From assembly GCA_020629875.1 (NCBI GenBank), contig JAHDCL010000004.1:30402-65189 (forward strand): a stretch of 34,788 bases of DNA. Direction: 5' to 3'. Below, one piece after another: positions 9,100 through 19,090 of this stretch. Positions within the stretch are counted from its first letter, which is position 1; the number at the start of each line of letters is the position of its first letter. This stretch comes from Hellea sp. (GTDB lineage Bacteria > Pseudomonadota > Alphaproteobacteria > Caulobacterales > Maricaulaceae). The position numbers and the translations under genes are program-made. A model generated the notes under the pieces. That model searched no databases, was not told where the DNA came from, and saw only the letters and a program-made list of their open reading frames with translations.

Positions 9100-10178
9100 T
9101 GAGCCGAGATGCTGAAATTAAAGCCTTCCTGAAACTGGCAGGGTGGGAACAAGCCGAGCGTGCAGCTGTGCCCGGTGACGCCTCTACGCGGCGATATGAG
9201 AGGCTCACACTAGGAAAACAAAAAGCCGTGTTGATGGATGCGCCTAAAGGGGCGGAGGCGCCGAGCGAACCTGAGGGCGCGAGCGTCGCTGATCGCAAGG
9301 CTTTGGGTTACAATGCTCTGGCCAGACTTGCGGGACCCAACCCCGAAGCCTTTGGGTGTATTGCCAATGAACTCACGACGCGCGGGTTTTCTGCGCCTAA
9401 AATCATTGCTGCAGATATGGAGCGGGGTTTTATGCTGCTCGAGGATCTGGGTGATGATTTATATGCGCGCGTCATAGCTGAACATCCTGTGAAAGAACGC
9501 CAGCTTTATGAGGCCGCTATTGATACATTGGCGGCAATTTACCGCTCTTCCTTTCCAAGCAAGATGAGTTTTCAAGGTGAGAGCTGGCGGGTGCGGTCCT
9601 ATGACGGAGCGGCTCTATTAGCTGAAGCTGACTTGTTTCTGGATTGGTACGCCAAAGACTTTGGGCGGAATATTCAAGGCCCAGCACGCGCGGCCTGGAA
9701 CGATATTTGGATGGATCTATTTAAATCGCTTGAGGTCCATGCAGCTGGCTTGGCGTTGCGCGATTTCCATGCCGAAAATATTTTTTGGCTACCTGAACGC
9801 CAGGCCGTTTCGCGCGTGGGATTGATTGATTTCCAAGATGGGCTTTTCGCACATCCCGCTTATGATCTGGTGAGCCTGATTGAGGATGCACGGCGTGATG
9901 TTTCGCCTGATTTATCCGCTCCGCTGCTCAAACGGTTTTGCGAAAAGGCAGGACTTAAATATGGGTCAAAGTTCAAGACAGCCTATGCTGTAATGGGCGC
10001 GCAGCGTAACGCCAAAATATTAGGTATTTTCGTTCGCCTAGCCGAGCGGGATAAGAAGCCGCATTACCGAGAGCTCATTCCGAGAGTGGCGGCACATTTT
10101 AAAGGTAACCTTGAAGACCCAAAATGCGCTGAATTAAAATCTTGGATTGAAGACCATGTTCCTGAGGCCTTACAATGA
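9099..10178 (+). CDS. amgK: AmgK-type N-acetylmuramate/N-acetylglucosamine anomeric kinase
   Basis: A 359-aa aminoglycoside-phosphotransferase-fold kinase. AmgK phosphorylates MurNAc (and GlcNAc) at carbon 1 in the cell-wall recycling route that bypasses de novo UDP-MurNAc synthesis. Visible are GDASTRRY (27-34), LLEDLGDD (113-120), the catalytic loop RDFHAEN (221-227) and the metal-binding IDFQDG (243-248). The next gene encodes the partner uridylyltransferase and overlaps by ATGA, which strongly favours AmgK over a generic phosphotransferase. The ATG at 9099 overlaps the tsaE stop. Confidence 0.87.
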   Translation: MSRDAEIKAFLKLAGWEQAERAAVPGDASTRRYERLTLGKQKAVLMDAPKGAEAPSEPEGASVADRKALGYNALARLAGPNPEAFGCIANELTTRGFSAPKIIAADMERGFMLLEDLGDDLYARVIAEHPVKERQLYEAAIDTLAAIYRSSFPSKMSFQGESWRVRSYDGAALLAEADLFLDWYAKDFGRNIQGPARAAWNDIWMDLFKSLEVHAAGLALRDFHAENIFWLPERQAVSRVGLIDFQDGLFAHPAYDLVSLIEDARRDVSPDLSAPLLKRFCEKAGLKYGSKFKTAYAVMGAQRNAKILGIFVRLAERDKKPHYRELIPRVAAHFKGNLEDPKCAELKSWIEDHVPEALQ

Positions 10179-10891
10179 TTGACACAGCAATGGTTATGGC
10201 GGCTGGGCATGGCACGCGAATGCGTCCGCTAACAAATGACCGTTCCAAAGCGATGGTTGAGGTTGGCGGAAAACCCCTAATTGATCATATGCTTAACCGC
10301 CTTGCAGCGGCGGGTGTGAAGCGAGCAGTGGTAAATATTCATGCGCATGCCGACCGCCTCGAAGCCCATTTAAAGGCGAGAAACACAGGTCCTAAGATAA
10401 TCATCTCTGATGAACGAGAAGAGCTTTTAGAAACGGGCGGCGGCGTGGTTAAGGCTTTGCCGCTGCTGGGCAAGCGGCCTATCCTTATTTGTAATATTGA
10501 TGCGATTTGGCATCCCTTCGAGCCTGTTTTGGAAAAACTAATGGTCCAATGGGATCCCGACAAAATGGACGAGCTGCTCCTCTGCGCAAGAGCGGATTGG
10601 TCATTGGGATATGCAGGAAAAGGCGATTTTAACATCCATAATGATGCGCGCCTGACACGCCGAGAGGGGGATCGCGCTGAACATGTCTATGCCGGCGTTC
10701 AAATATTTAAGCCTGCTCTGGCCAAACCGTTTAATGTGGAACGATTTTCCCGTAATAAAATTTGGGATGAGACTCTAAAGCGCCGGAAATTATTTGGCGC
10801 TGAATTGCCCGGATACTGGATGCATGTGGGCGACCCGCGCGCGGTCATCGCCGCAGAAGCTGTGCTTGAGGAAGCTGCCAAAGATGGGTGA
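10175..10891 (+). CDS. murU: MurU-type N-acetylmuramate-1-phosphate uridylyltransferase
   Basis: A 238-aa nucleotidyltransferase expected to make UDP-MurNAc from MurNAc-1-phosphate, completing the AmgK salvage step. The N-terminal nucleotide-binding signature AAGHGTRMRPLT (9-20) and the SKAMVEVGGKPLIDH stretch are present, and NIDAIW marks the metal-binding aspartate. Length fits the short MurU type and not glucose-1-phosphate enzymes, which are longer. It overlaps amgK by ATGA and addB by 8 nt. MurU function is inferred from pairing with amgK. Confidence 0.87.
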   Translation: MIDTAMVMAAGHGTRMRPLTNDRSKAMVEVGGKPLIDHMLNRLAAAGVKRAVVNIHAHADRLEAHLKARNTGPKIIISDEREELLETGGGVVKALPLLGKRPILICNIDAIWHPFEPVLEKLMVQWDPDKMDELLLCARADWSLGYAGKGDFNIHNDARLTRREGDRAEHVYAGVQIFKPALAKPFNVERFSRNKIWDETLKRRKLFGAELPGYWMHVGDPRAVIAAEAVLEEAAKDG

Positions 10892-13877
10892 ACCTACCGT
10901 TTTTAATATGCCTTCCGGCGTACCATTTCTGCCGTCTCTGGCGAGAGGTTTACGGGAGATATATGCAGAGCGACTAAATGATGCGCTTATTTTGCTGCCA
11001 ACGCGCCGCGCTGTTCGGGCTTTGGGGGAAGCTTTCGTAGGTGAAAGCGGGGCAAGTCTTTTGCCGCGTATGCGTCCGCTCGCCGATATCAATCCGGAAG
11101 AACCTCCTTTTGAACCCGGCGAATTAGCAGGTCTGATAAAACCCGCTATTGACCCGATGCAGCGCCGTTTCGAAATGGCACGGCTCATCTTCCATTATCA
11201 CAAAGCAATCTCAGAATTGCCGCTGGACCCAGCGGGAGCTTTGGCATTGGCCGACCCCCTGATTGCTATCTTGGATGACGCAGCGATGGAGGAGGCGGAT
11301 CTTTCCCGCATAACTGCTTTGAAAGAAATTCAGAGTTTTGCCGCTGAGCATTTTAAATATGCCATTACGCTTTATGAAATTATACAGGACTATTGGCCAC
11401 GCCGTCTTGCACCCGATGAATTGGATTTGATGGAGCCCATGGCGAGGCGCGTCGCTTTGCTAAAGGCATTAACTGAAATTTGGCAAGAAACCCCGCCTGA
11501 TTACCCTGTCATTGTCGCAGGCTCGACAGGGACGTTAGGGGCGTCCGCACGGTTAATGAAATGTGTGGCGCATATGCCCGATGGGATGATTATATTGCCC
11601 GGCCTGAATAATACCGTGCCGGATGAGGCATGGAAAGATGTTGGGCCACAACACCCTCAAAACTCCCTAAAGAAACTAATTGATATAATTGGAATAGAGC
11701 GCGGCGCCGTGAAAAATTGGCGTTATATTGAAGGCCGTAACCCGCCGAGCCTCGATGCTCGCCGCCGTGTTATTTCCGAAAGCCTCGTTCCCATTGAGGC
11801 AACAGGCGATTGGCCTAGCCGTATTGAAGAATTAAAAAAGGGAGCGCCCGCAGGGAGTAAGCCCTTTGAAGAGGCGATGGAAGGGCTTTGCGTAATTGAA
11901 GCTGACAATGATGAAGAAGAAGCGTTAGCGATCTCGTTGATGCTGCGAGAAAGCCTGGAAGCCGATAGTGGTACCCAAAGCGCGGCTTTGGTAACGCCTG
12001 ATCCGGCTTTGGCCCGGCGAGTGAAATCGCGGCTCAGGCGCTGGAATGTCGATGTTGATTATTCTCAAGGGGAGCCCCTAGAGGAGACCCCGCTGGGTGC
12101 ATTTTTGACCGCGATTTTGGATGTCGCGAGAGACCCGCAAAGCGCACAAGCTTGGTCAGTCTTGTGTAAGCACCCGCTGACAGCGGGTGGGCAGAAATCG
12201 GGCGCGTTAAAGTCTGCCTGGGAGTTTCATGAATATCATATGCGGGCAGACCGTGAGCCGCCGAAGCTTGAGAGCTTTACTCTTTTCCAGCGGCTTGCAG
12301 AGCTGCTTAAACCTCTAACCAATTTAACAACTGGCGATGCGGTGCAATGGGCCCAAGCTTTGGCGAGCACGGCTGAACGTATGGCGGAGACGGATGAGAT
12401 TCAGGGCGCGCTCAGGCTGTGGATTGAAGATGCCGGGGAGAAAGCTGCCAGCCTTTTTGAAGATTTGATTGCCCACGGCGATAACCTCCCAGATATGGAT
12501 CTGGAAGCTTTCGCTAAGTTACAGGCGACGCTCATGCGCGGCAGGGTGGTTCGCGCGCGATATGGAACGGATCCGCGCTTGGCTATTTTGGGCCCGCTCG
12601 AAGCTCGTATGTTGGATTATGATAGGGTTATTTTGGGCGGCCTTAATGAAGGCGTTTGGCCATCCGCGCCATCTGTTGAACCGTTTCTCTCGCGCGGCAT
12701 GCGAAAGACATTGGGTTTGTCATTACCCGAGCGGCGATTTGGTCTTTCTGCACATGACTTTGCTGAGCTTGCCTCCAATCCCGATGTCATTATTACGCGG
12801 TCCAAACGATCCGATGATGGGCCTAAGGTGGCCTCGCGTTGGCTCTGGAGATTGCAAACATTGATGACAGGCGCTCTGGGAGAGGTGGCGTCAAAGGCAG
12901 GGCTTTCAAGCGCGGATAAATACCTACACTGGGCGCGCGCCATGGATTATGTGTCACCAGAGGAGGTCACGCCCGCAGAGCGCCCAGAACCTACCCCGCC
13001 AAAAGAGGCGCGTTGGCCAAAAGCGCGTAAGCTGTCCATTACTCAAATCAAAACGTGGATACGTGATCCTTATTCGATTTATGCACGGCATGTTTTGGCC
13101 CTTAATCCGCTCGCTGATTTAGATGCGCCGCTTGATGTGCGCGATTACGGTAATGCCATTCACGAAGGCCTCGAAAATTTTACGAATGCTCATCCGAAGG
13201 AGCTACCTAAACACGCCGAGGAGAAATTGAAACAGCACTTTGAAGCCGCTATGGCGTCGCGGGGCTATGCGGATTACGACGTTGCTAAGGAACATGCTCG
13301 GCTTGAAAAAATATCTAGGCAAATTGTGGACTGGATGGCAGAGCGCCGCGCAAGTGGCTGGGCTATGCGCAAGACCGAGGCCCGTGTGGATTACCTCTTA
13401 GAGCCGCAAGACTTTACTCTAACGGGTTACGCTGACCTTATAGAAAAAGGGCCACTAGGCTACGCGGTAACAGATTATAAAACCGGCGCCCCGTCCTCTG
13501 TGAAGGTCGTGCAAGCTGGTTTTGATCCACAGCTCCCGCTCACAGCTTATATTCTTATGCAAGGCGGGGTCGAAGGACAGGGTGCTGATAAGGTGGAGCA
13601 ATTAAACTATGTTCGGATTAAGGGGTCGGGAGATAGTCATAATTTAGTCAATCCACTGACGCCGCCTGCTAAGGACGCATGGCCGGCCCCTGAATATGCC
13701 GCTGAGTCTCACAAAGCTCTGACAGAATTAATCGCTGCTTTTGATGATCCGTCTACGGCCTATCATTCACAGCCGCGCGCTCAATATACCCATGACTATG
13801 GTGATTACGATCACCTCGCGCGTCGGGATGAATGGGCGCGTCTGGGTAGCGCGGCCGCGGAGGGAAAGGATGAGTAA
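10884..13877 (+). CDS. addB: AddB subunit of the AddAB double-strand-break repair helicase-nuclease
   Basis: A 997-aa protein of the alphaproteobacterial AddB type, which joins AddA to resect double-strand breaks for RecA loading. The N-terminal region has LILLPTRRAVRALGEAF; no GxGKT Walker A is seen. An RMLDYDRVILGGLNEGVWP segment follows in the middle. The C-terminal nuclease domain shows GYADLIEKG and the DYKTG motif (864-868) of PD-(D/E)XK nucleases. No cysteine occurs after the nuclease motif, so the iron-sulfur ligands of Bacillus AddB are absent. The ATG at 10884 overlaps the murU end; the frame upstream is inside murU. addA overlaps the end by 8 nt. Confidence 0.95.
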   Translation: MGEPTVFNMPSGVPFLPSLARGLREIYAERLNDALILLPTRRAVRALGEAFVGESGASLLPRMRPLADINPEEPPFEPGELAGLIKPAIDPMQRRFEMARLIFHYHKAISELPLDPAGALALADPLIAILDDAAMEEADLSRITALKEIQSFAAEHFKYAITLYEIIQDYWPRRLAPDELDLMEPMARRVALLKALTEIWQETPPDYPVIVAGSTGTLGASARLMKCVAHMPDGMIILPGLNNTVPDEAWKDVGPQHPQNSLKKLIDIIGIERGAVKNWRYIEGRNPPSLDARRRVISESLVPIEATGDWPSRIEELKKGAPAGSKPFEEAMEGLCVIEADNDEEEALAISLMLRESLEADSGTQSAALVTPDPALARRVKSRLRRWNVDVDYSQGEPLEETPLGAFLTAILDVARDPQSAQAWSVLCKHPLTAGGQKSGALKSAWEFHEYHMRADREPPKLESFTLFQRLAELLKPLTNLTTGDAVQWAQALASTAERMAETDEIQGALRLWIEDAGEKAASLFEDLIAHGDNLPDMDLEAFAKLQATLMRGRVVRARYGTDPRLAILGPLEARMLDYDRVILGGLNEGVWPSAPSVEPFLSRGMRKTLGLSLPERRFGLSAHDFAELASNPDVIITRSKRSDDGPKVASRWLWRLQTLMTGALGEVASKAGLSSADKYLHWARAMDYVSPEEVTPAERPEPTPPKEARWPKARKLSITQIKTWIRDPYSIYARHVLALNPLADLDAPLDVRDYGNAIHEGLENFTNAHPKELPKHAEEKLKQHFEAAMASRGYADYDVAKEHARLEKISRQIVDWMAERRASGWAMRKTEARVDYLLEPQDFTLTGYADLIEKGPLGYAVTDYKTGAPSSVKVVQAGFDPQLPLTAYILMQGGVEGQGADKVEQLNYVRIKGSGDSHNLVNPLTPPAKDAWPAPEYAAESHKALTELIAAFDDPSTAYHSQPRAQYTHDYGDYDHLARRDEWARLGSAAAEGKDE

Positions 13878-16800
13878 CGCCGAATATCTCTCTGCGGTAA
13901 AAGCTCAGGGCCAAGCGGCGGATCCGTCCTCAACACGCCTTGCCTCGGCTAATGCAGGGTCGGGAAAAACGCGGGTTCTCGTAAATCGCGTTTCGCGTAT
14001 TTTACTTGGCGGCGCAGCGCCTGAAACCATTCTCTGTCTTACCTATACAAAGGCAGCGGCATCTGAAATGCAAAGTCGTCTCTTTGAGACCTTAGGCGAA
14101 TGGTCAATCATGGACGATGCGTCATTGCGCAAAGAACTTGATGAGCTCATTGGGTCTGAGAGTTCTAATCTACCGCTTAAGAGCGCACGCCAGCTCTTCG
14201 CAAAAGCATTGGAGACACCAGAGGGGCTAAAGGTACAAACCATCCATGCCTTTTGTGAGCGCATCCTTGCCCGTTTCCCGATTGAAGCAGGAATTCTTCC
14301 TGGCTTTGAACCGTTGGATGAAACAGAGACCGCTGCCATTCGCGATGAGGTGGGAGATAGAATTTATAAAAGCGCGGCGCAGAATGAAAGCGGCGAACTG
14401 GCGAAATCTCTCCGAGTTATTACAAGCCATATGGCCGACCAAACATTCGAAGGCTTGCTGAAATGGATGTCGCATTCTGAAGATAAGATTCAGGCTTGGT
14501 CGGCGAGCGGCGGCATAGACGAACTGGCAGCGACCTTAAATGTAGCCAACACTGCGGGCCTCGAAGATATTCCGGGTATAAAAGCTGCCGCCTGGGCCGC
14601 CGCGCCAAAAGCTGAGCTAAAAGTGGCCGCTCTGGAGCTTACCTCATCAACAAATGAGAAGGAAAAAACTCGCGGGCAATTTGTGCTGGATGCCTTGGCG
14701 GAAACGGATTCTCAAAAAGCCTTCGCACTCTATGCGCAAGGAGTGTTCAAAGAAGATTTAACGCCTTTCGGTCAACTTGGCAGTAAGAATAGCGGTCCGA
14801 ATGCGCAGGCATTATTTGGCGCTTGGAATAAGGTTGATACGCCCGAAGTCGCCCGTATGGCCGAGGTGGGGCAGCAAATAAATGGTATTCTTTGCCTCTC
14901 TATGACGCGAGCTGTTTTCAAAGTTGCTACGGTCTTTGCCGCGGAATTTAAGCGTGCCAAAAATAGGCGCCGGGGTCTTGATTTTAACGATCAAGTTTTG
15001 CTGGTTAGAAATTTGCTGCGCCGCAGTGAAGTTTCTGATTGGGTGCGTTACAAATTAGATGGCGGGATAGAGCATATTTTACTTGATGAGGCTCAGGATA
15101 CGTCACCTGAGCAGTGGGACATTATTGATGCCTTGGCAGAGGAGTTTCACCAAGAGCAGCGCGATGTTCCGCAAGCACGTACGCTTTTCGCCGTGGGGGA
15201 TGAAAAACAATCTATTTATTCCTTCCAAGGCGCTGAGCCAGAGCAGTTCCTGAAGAAAATTCAACATTACACTGCGGGGGATAAAGCGCTCTCACCCCGC
15301 ATGCGGATGTCCTTTCGATCAGCTCCGGAAATATTAAAATTTGTTGACCAGATATTTATCGAAGATGGCGTCATACAGCGCATGTTCAATGCGGAGGATT
15401 ACCCGCCAGCTTCGGATCTGGTTGGGCATACAGCATATCGCGATGATCACGGGCAGGTGGATTTGTGGCCTGCCGTCGAAAAGCCAGAAACCGAAGATGA
15501 TACGGTGCCGTGGGATACAACACCCGTAAATGCGATAAAACAGGGTGATGCGCGTGAACAGCTCGCCCAGAAAATTGCGCAGCAAATCGATAATTGGATA
15601 ACGGATGAAGAGCCTGTTTATGATCGCAGCTTGGGGACAACTCGCCCCGTTCACGCAGGGGATATTCTTATCCTTGTGCGGCAGCGGAATGACTTTTTCG
15701 ACGCTGTAATTCGGAACCTGAAAGCTTGCGGCGTTGCGGTTGCGGGCGCGGATAGACTTAAGCTCAAGGACTCAATCGCAGTCAAAGATTTGCTCTCATT
15801 AGCGAAGTTTACCTTGCTTCAACAAGATGACTTATCTCTGGCGGAAGTTCTGAAAAGTCCATTATTTAATTATTCTGTCGAGGATTTATTCGCCGTTTCT
15901 ACGCGGCGCGAGGGCTCATTATGGAGCGCCGTCAAAACGCGCCGATCAGATAGCGCGGAAATATTAAATGATATTTTGAAGTTTTCGCGCCGTTTTGCAC
16001 CCTATGAATTTTTCACCCGAGTTTTGGATATGCCCGGCCCAAGCGGTCATAGTTTGAGGTATCAACTTTATAAACGTCTGGGACTTGAGGCTAAAGATGC
16101 GATTGAAGCTTTCCTAGCTCGCGCTCTAGCTCATCAACGTGAAGGTTCACCTTCATTAGCAAACTTTGTCCGAAGTTTTGCCGAAGATGATCAAGAATTG
16201 AAACGCGAAATGGATAGCGGCACAGGCGAAGTGCGGGTCATGACGGTGCATGGCGCGAAAGGCCTTGAGGCACCTATTGTTTTCCTACCTGATACGACGC
16301 AGCTCCCGAGTAAATCAGGCCCCGTTATTCGAGTCGAAGAGGGCTATGCCATCCCGACAAGCTCTAAGCAAATGCCGAGCGCGTTGACGCCCTTTAAAGA
16401 CGCCATGAAAACCAAAAGAGACCAGGAATATTTGCGCCTTCTTTACGTGGCTTTGACGCGGGCTGAGTCGCGCCTTGTTCTTTGTGGCTACAAGCATGGA
16501 CGCGGAAAAGGTTCGGTGGGTAAAAAGAGCTGGTATGAAGATATGGCCCAAGCGTTTAAAGGTTTGGACACGCGCGTCATTGAAACGCCTTTCGGAGAGG
16601 GGCAATCATTCGGCAGGGGAGCACAGGCCCATGAAAAGATGCAGGCTCCGTCCCTCAGAGAATCTGCCAGCTTGCCGGACTGGATAGGCGCGCCGGCTAC
16701 ACCTGCGCCTGTGTCCCGTCGCCACGTAACGCCGTCACATCTGCTTGCCGCGGCGGCGCATACGGACATGCCCGTGCGCTCGCCACTGACCCAAGCTGCT

Positions 16801-17328
16801 GAAACGCGTTTCATGCGGGGCAATTTCATACATAAATTGCTGGAAATTTTGCCAGAGTTTGATGGAGAAAAACGTGAAGCTATCGCTGAAAAACTGCTCG
16901 CGGGGTATAAATCTCTGAGCGCTGATAATCGCCGGGAAATTATTTCTGAAGTTTTTGCGGTTCTAAATCATCCGGAGTTTGCAGATATATTCGCCCCCGG
17001 GAGCCGCGCTGAAATTTCACTTGCTGGCTCCGCCAAAGCTTTGCCAGATCATTTATACCTCAATGCACAGATTGACCGAATTAGCGTGACGGAGACCAAG
17101 GTCTTCATTGTCGATTACAAATCCAATCGCCCGCCACCTCAAACGCAGGAGGGGGTGGCCGATATATATTGGGGTCAAATGGCGGCATATCGGGAGCTTG
17201 CGCGTGAAATATACCCGGCTCACGATATTGTGTGTGCGCTGCTTTGGACAGATGGCCCGCGCTTGATGATATTGGATGATACTCGCCTCGACATGGCCTT
17301 GACGCAGATAGCCTCGCTTCCTACCTAA
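13870..17328 (+). CDS. addA: AddA helicase-nuclease subunit
   Basis: A 1152-aa UvrD-type (SF1A) helicase with a C-terminal nuclease. Helicase motifs in order: Walker [11 protein letters not shown] (25-34), [19 protein letters not shown], Walker B LLDEAQD (404-410), [31 protein letters not shown] and [11 protein letters not shown]. The nuclease motif DYKSN lies at 1082-1086 near the C-terminus. It should act with AddB as the RecBCD-equivalent enzyme. The ATG at 13870 follows GGGAAAGG and overlaps addB; the frame further upstream is a shadow of addB. Confidence 0.97.
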   Translation: MSNAEYLSAVKAQGQAADPSSTRLASANAGSGKTRVLVNRVSRILLGGAAPETILCLTYTKAAASEMQSRLFETLGEWSIMDDASLRKELDELIGSESSNLPLKSARQLFAKALETPEGLKVQTIHAFCERILARFPIEAGILPGFEPLDETETAAIRDEVGDRIYKSAAQNESGELAKSLRVITSHMADQTFEGLLKWMSHSEDKIQAWSASGGIDELAATLNVANTAGLEDIPGIKAAAWAAAPKAELKVAALELTSSTNEKEKTRGQFVLDALAETDSQKAFALYAQGVFKEDLTPFGQLGSKNSGPNAQALFGAWNKVDTPEVARMAEVGQQINGILCLSMTRAVFKVATVFAAEFKRAKNRRRGLDFNDQVLLVRNLLRRSEVSDWVRYKLDGGIEHILLDEAQDTSPEQWDIIDALAEEFHQEQRDVPQARTLFAVGDEKQSIYSFQGAEPEQFLKKIQHYTAGDKALSPRMRMSFRSAPEILKFVDQIFIEDGVIQRMFNAEDYPPASDLVGHTAYRDDHGQVDLWPAVEKPETEDDTVPWDTTPVNAIKQGDAREQLAQKIAQQIDNWITDEEPVYDRSLGTTRPVHAGDILILVRQRNDFFDAVIRNLKACGVAVAGADRLKLKDSIAVKDLLSLAKFTLLQQDDLSLAEVLKSPLFNYSVEDLFAVSTRREGSLWSAVKTRRSDSAEILNDILKFSRRFAPYEFFTRVLDMPGPSGHSLRYQLYKRLGLEAKDAIEAFLARALAHQREGSPSLANFVRSFAEDDQELKREMDSGTGEVRVMTVHGAKGLEAPIVFLPDTTQLPSKSGPVIRVEEGYAIPTSSKQMPSALTPFKDAMKTKRDQEYLRLLYVALTRAESRLVLCGYKHGRGKGSVGKKSWYEDMAQAFKGLDTRVIETPFGEGQSFGRGAQAHEKMQAPSLRESASLPDWIGAPATPAPVSRRHVTPSHLLAAAAHTDMPVRSPLTQAAETRFMRGNFIHKLLEILPEFDGEKREAIAEKLLAGYKSLSADNRREIISEVFAVLNHPEFADIFAPGSRAEISLAGSAKALPDHLYLNAQIDRISVTETKVFIVDYKSNRPPPQTQEGVADIYWGQMAAYRELAREIYPAHDIVCALLWTDGPRLMILDDTRLDMALTQIASLPT

Positions 17329-17375
17329 GGGTCAACACAGAATCTAACTGTCGAAATTTTGTAAAGGAGCCTGAT

Positions 17376-17702
17376 ATGGCCACCGTAAAAGTCTCAGATG
17401 CTAGCTTTAAAGCCGATGTCATTGAATCCGAAACACCTGTCCTTGTCGATTTTTGGGCAGAATGGTGCGGACCCTGTAAACAAATCGGCCCAGCACTTGA
17501 AGATATATCCGAAGAGATGGGTGACAAGATTAAAATCGCCAAAGTGAACATCGACGATGATCCTGAAACGCCTGCAAAATTTCATGTGCGCGGTATTCCG
17601 ACCCTCATGATTTTTAAAGGCGGTCAAGTTGTGGCGACAAAGGTTGGCGCCATGACAAAAACAAAACTCGCTGAATGGGTTGGTGAACATACAGACGGCT
17701 AA
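17376..17702 (+). CDS. trxA: Thioredoxin TrxA
   Basis: A 108-aa cytosolic thioredoxin with the classic active site WCGPC (Cys31 and Cys34) and the conserved cis-proline region [18 protein letters not shown] lies 8 nt ahead of the ATG. It is the last gene of the plus-strand run after addA, with a 47-bp gap that could hold its own promoter, and an intrinsic terminator follows. Confidence 0.98.
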   Translation: MATVKVSDASFKADVIESETPVLVDFWAEWCGPCKQIGPALEDISEEMGDKIKIAKVNIDDDPETPAKFHVRGIPTLMIFKGGQVVATKVGAMTKTKLAEWVGEHTDG

Positions 17703-17740
17703 TTATTGAAGCCGCTATTCGCGATATTAAAGTAATTGGG

Positions 17741-17767
17741 CCCCGCTATTAAGCGGGGTTTTTCTTT
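17741..17767 (+). terminator. Rho-independent terminator of trxA
   Basis: CCCCGCT pairs with AGCGGGG around a 4-nt ATTA loop (stem 17741-17747 with 17752-17758), followed at once by five T and then CTTT. The T-run is on the plus strand only, so it should stop the trxA transcript and not folC, which arrives from the other side. Confidence 0.93.
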
Positions 17768-17779
17768 GCCCTAAAATTC

Positions 17780-19090
17780 TTAGAGCTTAAGGACTTCGCC
17801 TGCGAGATAAAGCGAGCCGCAAATGAGAATTCGCGGGGCAATGATCGGCTCTTCCTCCGTTTGCCGCGATAAAGCTTCGCCCGTGTTGATCGCCCGCTGA
17901 ACGGCATCAATAAGATTACCGGCCACTTGGCCATTCATCCCGCGAGCTTGGGCGAGTTCAATGAGAGTTTCCGGCGCGAGCGAGGCATGATCGGGGATTT
18001 CTACGCCTATGACGGCACTTGCGAGGCCTTCAAAAGCGTCCAGAAATCCGCCGATATCTTTATTCGCGAGAATACCCGTCACAAGAATTAAGGGACGTGG
18101 AAATTTCGCTTCAAGGCCCGCCACCGCGCTTGCAACTGCTCGCGCCGCATGGGGGTTATGTCCGCCGTCCAGCCATAATTCACCGCCTGCCTCTGCAACC
18201 ATATCGGCTAGGGCGCCCGTGGTTAGGTTCTGCATGCGGGCAGGCCAAGATACGTTTTGAAGGCCTTTCTCAATCGCTTTTTCAGGGAGCTGCATCTGCC
18301 GAGCAATAGCAATGGCTGTCCCGGAGTTCATAACTTGATGTTCTCCAATTAAAGCGGGTAGGGGGAGATCCAGTAGTTGACCGTCATCTTCAAAGACGAG
18401 TCGTCCATGCTGACTGTAAGCTCGAAAATCCTCACCCCAGAATTTGGGGGTGGCCCGCGTTTTATTCGCTTCTGCGTCAAGGACGGCGCGAACCAAATCA
18501 GATTGTGGCCCGATGATAACCGGTGTGTGGGCTTTCATTATCCCGGCCTTCTCGCGCGCGATGCCTGCGATATCGCGCCCTAAAAATTCGGCGTGGTCGA
18601 GGTCAATGGGAGTGATACCGCAGCAGGCGGGCGTAATAACGTTGGTGGCATCATATCGTCCGCCTAGACCAACTTCGATGATGCAAATATCCGCGGGATT
18701 TTCTGAAAAAGCGAGGAGAGCCGCGGCCGTTGTGGCTTCAAAAAAGGACAAAGGTTCGCCCGCATTCGCTTTGCGGACGCGGCTAAGCACATCCACAAGA
18801 TTATCGTCAGCTATCTCTTTGGAGCCGACGACTATACGTTCACGAAAATGAACCAGATGCGGAGAGGTGTAAACATGTGCTTTTAGTCCAGCCGCCTCAG
18901 CAAAGGCCCGAAGATAGGCCACGGTTGAGCCTTTTCCATTCGTCCCCGCAATATGAATGGTAGGCGGAAGTTTATGCTGTGGATTGCCGAGCCTGCTTAA
19001 AACGCGTTCAATGCGTTCCAGACCAAGGTCAATTTTCTTTGGGTGCAGTGCTTTGAGCGTAGCAAGCGCCTGCTCTACCGTTTCAGGCAT
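17780..19090 (-). CDS. folC: FolC, dihydrofolate/folylpolyglutamate synthase
   Basis: A 436-aa Mur-ligase-fold enzyme that joins glutamate to dihydropteroate and to folates. The P-loop is GTNGKGS (49-55), followed by the typical TSPHLVHFRERI segment; DLDHAEFLG, GEHQVMNSGTAIA and LDGGHNPHA are further family landmarks. The frame can be extended to a TTG at 19096, but the ATG at 19090 gives the usual start and overlaps accD by 8 nt. accD-folC is a common alphaproteobacterial pair facing trxA-addA. Confidence 0.96.
   Translation of the reverse strand: MPETVEQALATLKALHPKKIDLGLERIERVLSRLGNPQHKLPPTIHIAGTNGKGSTVAYLRAFAEAAGLKAHVYTSPHLVHFRERIVVGSKEIADDNLVDVLSRVRKANAGEPLSFFEATTAAALLAFSENPADICIIEVGLGGRYDATNVITPACCGITPIDLDHAEFLGRDIAGIAREKAGIMKAHTPVIIGPQSDLVRAVLDAEANKTRATPKFWGEDFRAYSQHGRLVFEDDGQLLDLPLPALIGEHQVMNSGTAIAIARQMQLPEKAIEKGLQNVSWPARMQNLTTGALADMVAEAGGELWLDGGHNPHAARAVASAVAGLEAKFPRPLILVTGILANKDIGGFLDAFEGLASAVIGVEIPDHASLAPETLIELAQARGMNGQVAGNLIDAVQRAINTGEALSRQTEEEPIIAPRILICGSLYLAGEVLKL

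Noticed and set aside
10794-10883. Upstream extension of addB inside murU
   Set aside because: It reads another frame of murU; the ATG at 10884 gives the expected short overlap.
13741-13869. Upstream extension of addA inside addB
   Set aside because: It is an out-of-frame reading of the addB end; the ATG at 13870 has a good purine-rich site and gives the normal AddA start.
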